NCBI GenBank assembly: GCA_030639165.1
Contig: DAOWDF010000250.1
Span: 1 to 9,774 of the forward strand
Direction of reading: 5' to 3'
DNA from: Alphaproteobacteria bacterium
Lineage (GTDB): Bacteria > Pseudomonadota > Alphaproteobacteria > Micavibrionales > Micavibrionaceae
DNA: 9,774 bases
Part shown: piece after piece, positions 6,310 to 9,774 of the stretch
Layout of the letters: each line of letters opens with the position of its first letter
Numbering within the stretch: position 1 is the first letter of the stretch
Notes under the pieces: model-generated
What the model was told of the DNA's origin: nothing
The model's input: only the letters and a program-made list of their open reading frames with translations
The model's database searches: none
Made by a program: the position numbers and the translations under genes

Positions 6310-7377
6310 ATGTCGATGAAGGAAAAATTAGTAACTATTCGCGCACGCCATGAGGAACTTGCGGCATTGATGTCTGCTGGCGCGCTAAGTGGTGAGGAAT
6401 TTACCAAGCTATCCATGGAATATGCAGAGCTTAGCCCCGTTGTTGAGGCGTGGGAAGAGTTGGAAACCGCTATGGCTGAAAAGGATGATCTTGGCGAGAT
6501 GCTTGATGATCCTGAAATGAAGGTAATGGCAGAAGAAGAGATTAGAGCTCTTAATGCGCGCATTCCTGAGCTTGAAAAGAAAATACGCCTTGTACTTATT
6601 CCTAAGGATGAGGCCGATACAAAGAATGCTATATTAGAGATACGTGCGGGAACTGGCGGGGATGAGGCTGGTTTGTTTTGTGCTGATCTAATGGGTATGT
6701 ATAAAGTATATGCTGGGAAAATGGGCTGGAAGTTTGAGGTTGTTGAGGCATCGTCAACGGATGTTGGTGGCTATAAGGATATTGTTGCGGAAATTACGGG
6801 GAAAAATGTTTTCTCTAAAATGAAGTTTGAATCTGGTGTGCATCGCGTGCAGCGCGTGCCAAAAACGGAAACTCAAGGGCGAGTTCATACTTCGGCGGCG
6901 ACTGTTGCAGTGTTGCCAGAGGCTGAGGAAGTCGATGTGCAGATAGATGTGGCGCGTGATTTGCGCATTGATACTTATCGTTCGCAAGGGGCAGGCGGGC
7001 AGCACGTTAACACCACAGACAGCGCGGTGCGTATTGTCTATTTACTAACGGGCGTTACGGTGGAAATGCATGAGGCGCGCTCTAAGAATAAAAATAGAGA
7101 AAAGGCGATGAAGGTTTTACGTACTCGCCTTTATGATTTACAGCGTCAACAGCTTGCCGATGAGCGCGCAGAAGATCGTAAATCCCAAGTTGGTTCTGGC
7201 GATAGGTCGGAGCGTATTCGTACCTATAACTTCCCACAAGGCCGTTTGACTGATCACCGTATAAATCTCACATTATATAAGCTTGATGATGTTATTCGCG
7301 GTGAGGCTCTGGATGAGGTTATTGACGCACTTATCTCGGAAGATCAGGCTGAGGCTTTAGCTAGCTTGGATGTTTGA
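6310..7377 (+). CDS. prfA: Peptide chain release factor 1
   Basis: RF1 recognises UAA and UAG in the ribosomal A site and triggers hydrolysis of peptidyl-tRNA. It has 355 aa, close to the usual 355-360. An N-terminal helical domain (1-105) is followed by GTGGDEAGLF (114-123), the stop-codon reading element PKT (184-186, the P-x-T of RF1; RF2 would show SPF), and the catalytic loop GAGGQHVNTTDSAVRI with GGQ at 229-231. The C-terminal YNFPQGRLTDHRINLTLY (306-323) is family-typical. I chose ATG 6310 because AGAGG (6299-6303) lies 6 nt upstream; the second ATG at 6316 is slightly far. It follows the RodZ-like gene by 52 nt and overlaps prmC by 4 nt, so the substrate and its modifying enzyme are encoded together. 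Confidence 0.98.
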   Translation: MSMKEKLVTIRARHEELAALMSAGALSGEEFTKLSMEYAELSPVVEAWEELETAMAEKDDLGEMLDDPEMKVMAEEEIRALNARIPELEKKIRLVLIPKDEADTKNAILEIRAGTGGDEAGLFCADLMGMYKVYAGKMGWKFEVVEASSTDVGGYKDIVAEITGKNVFSKMKFESGVHRVQRVPKTETQGRVHTSAATVAVLPEAEEVDVQIDVARDLRIDTYRSQGAGGQHVNTTDSAVRIVYLLTGVTVEMHEARSKNKNREKAMKVLRTRLYDLQRQQLADERAEDRKSQVGSGDRSERIRTYNFPQGRLTDHRINLTLYKLDDVIRGEALDEVIDALISEDQAEALASLDV

Positions 7378-8234
7378 TTTTGTCTACTACCCTTAAACCA
7401 CTATATTCAGAAATATGTTCTATATTAAAGGATGGGGCAGTTGAAACTCCTGAACTTGATGCGCGGCTGATTATAGAAGAACGCTCGGGCTATAGTTGGA
7501 GCGATATTATTGCTAGCCCTGATTCTGATATTACCCAAGAGCAATATGATTTGATTGTGGTGGATATTAAGGAGCGCTTATCTGGCAAGCCGATATCACG
7601 TATATATGGGGCGCGTGAGTTTTGGGGGCTAGAATTTAAGATAACGCCCGATACTTTGGATCCGCGCCCTGATACCGAGCTGATTATAGAGCTTGCGTTA
7701 AAGAGTTTTGGTAAGGATAGGCCGTTACGTATTCTGGATTTAGGAACTGGCTCTGGCTGTATTTTGATTTCGTTGCTATCAGAGTTTCCTAATGCCACTG
7801 GTTATGGCGTTGATTTATCCTATGGCGCGGTTAAATGCGCAAAAGAAAATGCAAAGAAGAATCACGTTGGTGATCGTGCGAGCTTCGTTTGCGGTTCATG
7901 GCTAGAAGCTATTGGTGGAAAATATGACCTTATTGTCTCGAATCCGCCATATATCTCGAATCAAATTATACCCGAGTTATCCAAAGAGGTGCGGAATCAT
8001 GATCCGATTCTATCGCTTGATGGAGGGAAGTACGGTTTAAATCCATATAAAATTATTTTTCCCGCTTTAAAAACCTTTTTAAATGAGGGTGGAAAAGCCT
8101 TTTTCGAGATCGGTTATGATCAGGAAAAAGATGTTATGCGACTCGCGGAAGAATCGCGATTTATGCAACGCACCGTCCACCACGATCTTGCAGGGAATCC
8201 GCGGGTTGTGGATATCTCTGGTGGGGATAAATGA
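7374..8234 (+). CDS. prmC: Release factor glutamine methyltransferase PrmC (TTG start)
   Basis: Uses SAM to N5-methylate the glutamine of the GGQ motif in RF1 and RF2, raising termination efficiency. 286 aa: an N-terminal helical substrate domain (about 1-85) with ARLIIEERSGYSW, then LDPRPDTELIIE (95-106), SAM motif I LDLGTGSGC (121-129), and the catalytic NPPY (190-193) in VSNPPYIS. There is no ATG start. An in-frame TAG at 7362-7364 closes the frame upstream, and the only candidates near the prfA stop are TTG 7374 (overlapping the prfA TGA as TTGA) and TTG 7380. GGA at 7368-7370 is 3 nt from the first and 9 nt from the second, so the start could be two codons later. Translation is probably coupled to prfA. 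Eight T's follow the stop, with only a weak imperfect hairpin before them. Confidence 0.95.
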   Translation: MILSTTLKPLYSEICSILKDGAVETPELDARLIIEERSGYSWSDIIASPDSDITQEQYDLIVVDIKERLSGKPISRIYGAREFWGLEFKITPDTLDPRPDTELIIELALKSFGKDRPLRILDLGTGSGCILISLLSEFPNATGYGVDLSYGAVKCAKENAKKNHVGDRASFVCGSWLEAIGGKYDLIVSNPPYISNQIIPELSKEVRNHDPILSLDGGKYGLNPYKIIFPALKTFLNEGGKAFFEIGYDQEKDVMRLAEESRFMQRTVHHDLAGNPRVVDISGGDK

Positions 8235-8460
8235 CTTTTTTTTAATTGCATGGCTTGATTGAAAAACACTCTTCGAGGTAACTTGATCTTGTTCAACGCA
8301 AACACGAACACAATATGCAGTTAGGGCGATTAGAAGCAGTAACAATATGTTGTGTTTAACTATACAGACTTTGATGTGCTGGTCTATTTATACCTACGAA
8401 TTTAATGTATGGTGTACGGGTTGAGTTGTGTAAAAATTGTAACGCTAAATGGACTTAAAT
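8235..8460. other. Intergenic region between prmC and the DUF4167 gene
   Basis: About 226 bp with no convincing gene on either strand; the minus-strand frames running into prmC lack any family resemblance. It starts with a T8 run just after the prmC stop. AACACAA (about 8307) and TTGTGTT (about 8350) could form a 7-bp stem with a long loop. I find no promoter with both -35 and -10 at proper spacing, although DUF4167 presumably needs one here. Nothing firmer can be said. Confidence 0.4.
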
Positions 8461-8931
8461 ATGAGACACGGAACACAGAATAAAAGACATAGAAACCGTA
8501 ATAACAATACGGGGCGTCGCAGTAACGGTAATCAGAACCGTACACAAGTTTATGATAGTAATGGGCCGGATGTACGTATCCGTGGCACAGCTAATCAAGT
8601 GGCAGAGAAATATATTGCTCTGGCTAAGGATGCTGTATCTGTAGGTGATAGCACGGTAGCAGAGAATTATTTCCAGCATGCAGAACATTACATACGCATC
8701 ATTAATGAGATGACCGCGGGTATGGAGGCAAGCAGAATCAAGAATTCTCGTAATAGCAAGGATATTGCTGATGATGCAGGTAATAGAAACGATACGGCTG
8801 ATACGAAAAAGCCAGTACAAGAAAATGCGCCGAAACAAGCCGATGATTTAGGATTGCCAGCAAGTATTCTTGGCGCTGAGACTTCTGTTAAACCTACTGT
8901 AAAGCAGGAAGAGACAGAAACTGTTGATTAA
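8461..8931 (+). CDS. DUF4167 family protein
   Basis: 156 aa. The basic, Asn/Arg-rich N-terminus (MRHGTQNKRHRNRNNN) looks suited to nucleic-acid binding. The conserved core at about 38-82 (VRIRGTANQVAEKYIALAKD, AENYFQHAEHYIRII) resembles a helical repeat hairpin. A long polar tail after about 85, rich in Asp, Lys, Thr and Glu, looks disordered. This is the DUF4167 layout, found in Alphaproteobacteria between prmC and clpB; I know no firm function for it, and an RNA or ribosome link is only inference. An ATG four codons upstream (8449) is also possible, but the family normally begins MR-x-G, and GGA at 8451-8453 is well spaced for 8461. No strong Shine-Dalgarno is present. A clear terminator follows 33 nt after the stop. 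Confidence 0.88.
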   Translation: MRHGTQNKRHRNRNNNTGRRSNGNQNRTQVYDSNGPDVRIRGTANQVAEKYIALAKDAVSVGDSTVAENYFQHAEHYIRIINEMTAGMEASRIKNSRNSKDIADDAGNRNDTADTKKPVQENAPKQADDLGLPASILGAETSVKPTVKQEETETVD

Positions 8932-8964
8932 ATATCCCTTTATATAACTTTTACTAACTTTAAT

Positions 8965-8994
8965 GGCGGCCTAATATAGGCTGCCTTTTTTTTT
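8965..8994 (+). terminator. Rho-independent terminator after the DUF4167 gene
   Basis: GGCGGCC (8965-8971) pairs with GGCTGCC (8979-8985) in a 7-bp GC-rich stem with one G-U pair and a 7-nt loop. It is followed directly by nine T's (8986-8994). It separates the DUF4167 transcript from clpB. Confidence 0.92.
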
Positions 8995-9028
8995 GACTTC
9001 AATAATAGGAAAAGCCATCTTTTAAGCG

Positions 9029-9034
9029 TATAAT
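9029..9034 (+). promoter_or_regulatory. Candidate -10 box upstream of clpB
   Basis: A perfect TATAAT lies between the terminator and the palindromic element. No -35 is found at 16-18 bp spacing (the bases there read like TAGGAA). TTGACT at 8993-8998 is 30 bp away, too far. A heat-shock type site would be expected for clpB; CTTCAA (8997-9002) with GCCATCT (9014-9020) is a weak match with too short a spacer. If TATAAT is used, transcription starts near 9041 and the whole repeat element lies in the clpB leader. Confidence 0.35.
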
Positions 9035-9040
9035 GCATAT

Positions 9041-9166
9041 TGTCATCCCCTTGATTTTGCGCAAGCAAAATTTATACGAAGGGGATCTGGTAAAGACAGC
9101 AGCTTTGCTGCTGGCATATGGATACCCACAGTTTTAGCTATGCCTTGCATAGCCGCGGGTATGACG
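9041..9166. repeat. Composite palindromic intergenic element, three hairpins
   Basis: The ends are near-inverted copies: GTCATCCCC (9042-9050) against the complement GTCATACCC of 9157-9165 (8 of 9 match). Inside are three hairpins. The first is ATCCCCTT (9045-9052) with AAGGGGAT (9079-9086), enclosing ATTTTGC (9054-9060) and GCAAAAT (9065-9071) around a GCAA loop. The second is CAGCAGC (9097-9103) with GCTGCTG (9107-9113) around TTT. The third is ATACCC (9122-9127) with GGGTAT (9157-9162), enclosing GCTATGC (9137-9143) and GCATAGC (9147-9153). GTCAT-C/A-CCC ends recall the dispersed intergenic palindromes I know from alphaproteobacterial genomes. No flanking target duplication or coding content is seen. 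Copy number cannot be judged from one window. Confidence 0.8.
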
Positions 9167-9200
9167 TTTGATGATTTGGAAACAATGAGGGAAAATGGTT

Positions 9201-9774
9201 ATGAATTTTGATAAGCTCACAGAAAAAACCAAAAGCTTTTTGCAAGAAGCGCAGACCCTAGCGGCGCGTCATTCTCATCAATCCTTAGAGCCTGAACATC
9301 TTTTGAAAGTAATGCTCGATGATAGTGATGGTTTGGTATCTAAATTAGTGCGGAGCTGTGATGGTGATTTTGCACGTCTAAAAAGCTCGGTTGAGGGCGC
9401 TATTGCTAAATTTCCTGTGGTTAGTGGTTCAGGGGCAGGGGGTTTGCGACTATCTAATGATATTACTAAAATTATGGCTACGGCCGAGAATATAGCAGAA
9501 AAGGCCGGTGATAAATTCGTTACCACCGAGCGCATATTACAGGCCATGATCATGGCGAAGAAAAGTGATATTGCAGGCTATCTTGAGGATGCAAATATTA
9601 ATGACAAGAATTTAAACGAGGCGATTAACAATATACGTAAAGGGCGCACGGCGGACAGTGCGGGCGCAGAAGATCAGTTTGATGCGCTTAATAAATATGC
9701 GCGTGATCTGACGGAAGATGCGCGAGCGGGCAAGATTGATCCGATTATCGGACGAGATGAAGAAATCCGTAGGA
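9201..9774 (+). CDS. clpB: ATP-dependent disaggregase ClpB, 3' end missing
   Basis: ClpB is a hexameric AAA+ chaperone that pulls proteins out of aggregates together with DnaK. Only the first 191 residues are in the window. They hold the Clp N-domain (about 1-145; MNFDKLTEKTKSFLQEAQ, LEPEHLL at 29-35, a second repeat with DKFVTTERILQAM) and the entry to the first AAA+ domain, YARDLTEDARAGKIDPIIG followed by RDEEIRR (166-191). The Walker A site lies past the edge. ALNKYARDLT immediately before the nucleotide domain, rather than a ClpA-type sequence, supports ClpB. The start is ATG 9201: GAGGG (9187-9191) lies 9 nt upstream, and MNFDKLT fits the family; in-frame ATG 9195 would be only 3 nt from that site. 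It is transcribed separately from DUF4167, probably under heat-shock control, with the palindromic element in or before its leader. Confidence 0.95.
   Translation, partial: MNFDKLTEKTKSFLQEAQTLAARHSHQSLEPEHLLKVMLDDSDGLVSKLVRSCDGDFARLKSSVEGAIAKFPVVSGSGAGGLRLSNDITKIMATAENIAEKAGDKFVTTERILQAMIMAKKSDIAGYLEDANINDKNLNEAINNIRKGRTADSAGAEDQFDALNKYARDLTEDARAGKIDPIIGRDEEIRR

Noticed and set aside
8209..8243. Terminator directly after prmC
   Set aside because: There is a T8 run, but the only hairpin before it (TATCTC / GGGATA) is short, contains a G-U pair and is 6 nt from the T's.
8079..8345. Minus-strand open frames at the 3' end of prmC
   Set aside because: They mostly mirror prmC coding sequence, show no family features, and have no ribosome site that I can see.
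8455..8838. A 127-residue minus-strand frame opposite the DUF4167 gene
   Set aside because: It is the antisense of a recognised conserved gene; its Ile/Cys-rich composition is a by-product of the opposite frame.
8993..9034. TTGACT with TATAAT as a full sigma70 promoter for clpB
   Set aside because: The spacer is 30 bp, far outside the workable range; only the -10 is kept as a weak candidate.
9041..9166. CRISPR array or tRNA
   Set aside because: The repeats are inverted and unequal, with no regular direct repeats and spacers, and no cloverleaf or TTCGA-type arm is present.

Overview
The window looks like a chromosomal core segment of an alphaproteobacterium with moderately AT-rich DNA. The best lineage marker is a DUF4167 protein, a family I know only from Alphaproteobacteria. 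It lies between prmC and clpB, and the order prfA-prmC-DUF4167-clpB is typical of that class. A HIG1-type 'twin transmembrane' protein next to etfB-etfA and a neighbouring ubiG fit the same group. The genes for electron-transfer flavoprotein, ubiquinone synthesis and the aspartate pathway suggest a respiring organism that makes its own amino acids. I cannot place it at family level.

Layout. Positions 2-1024 (+) hold a pentapeptide-repeat protein whose 5' end lies outside the window. Positions 3006-1084 (-) are a compact operon: HIG1-domain membrane protein, etfB, etfA. Positions 3139-3381 (+) encode an unrecognised 80-residue protein behind a near-consensus sigma70 promoter; its 3' end overlaps the 3' end of ubiG (4083-3364, -). 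From 4170 (+) runs a tight series: lysC (aspartokinase), a RodZ-like HTH/DUF4115 membrane protein starting on the base after the lysC stop, prfA (release factor 1), and prmC (release-factor methyltransferase) overlapping prfA by 4 nt. After a 226-nt gap come the DUF4167 gene and a clear rho-independent terminator at 8965-8994. A 126-bp palindromic repeat-like element (9041-9166) precedes clpB, which starts at 9201 and runs off the window end.

Functional links. EtfA and EtfB form one heterodimeric FAD/AMP electron carrier that feeds the quinone pool, and UbiG makes that quinone. PrmC methylates the GGQ glutamine of the RF1 encoded just upstream. LysC starts the aspartate-family amino acid pathway. 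ClpB is the heat-shock disaggregase.

I see no clearly new multi-gene system, no CRISPR array, tRNA, rRNA or transposase. The points most worth a second look are: (i) a strong internal Shine-Dalgarno and ATG inside lysC, placed where other alpha/beta aspartokinases start a separate beta subunit; (ii) the three-hairpin element in front of clpB; (iii) the orphan 80-residue gene; and (iv) a perfect 9-bp inverted repeat inside the 3' part of ubiG that could end transcription of that orphan gene.
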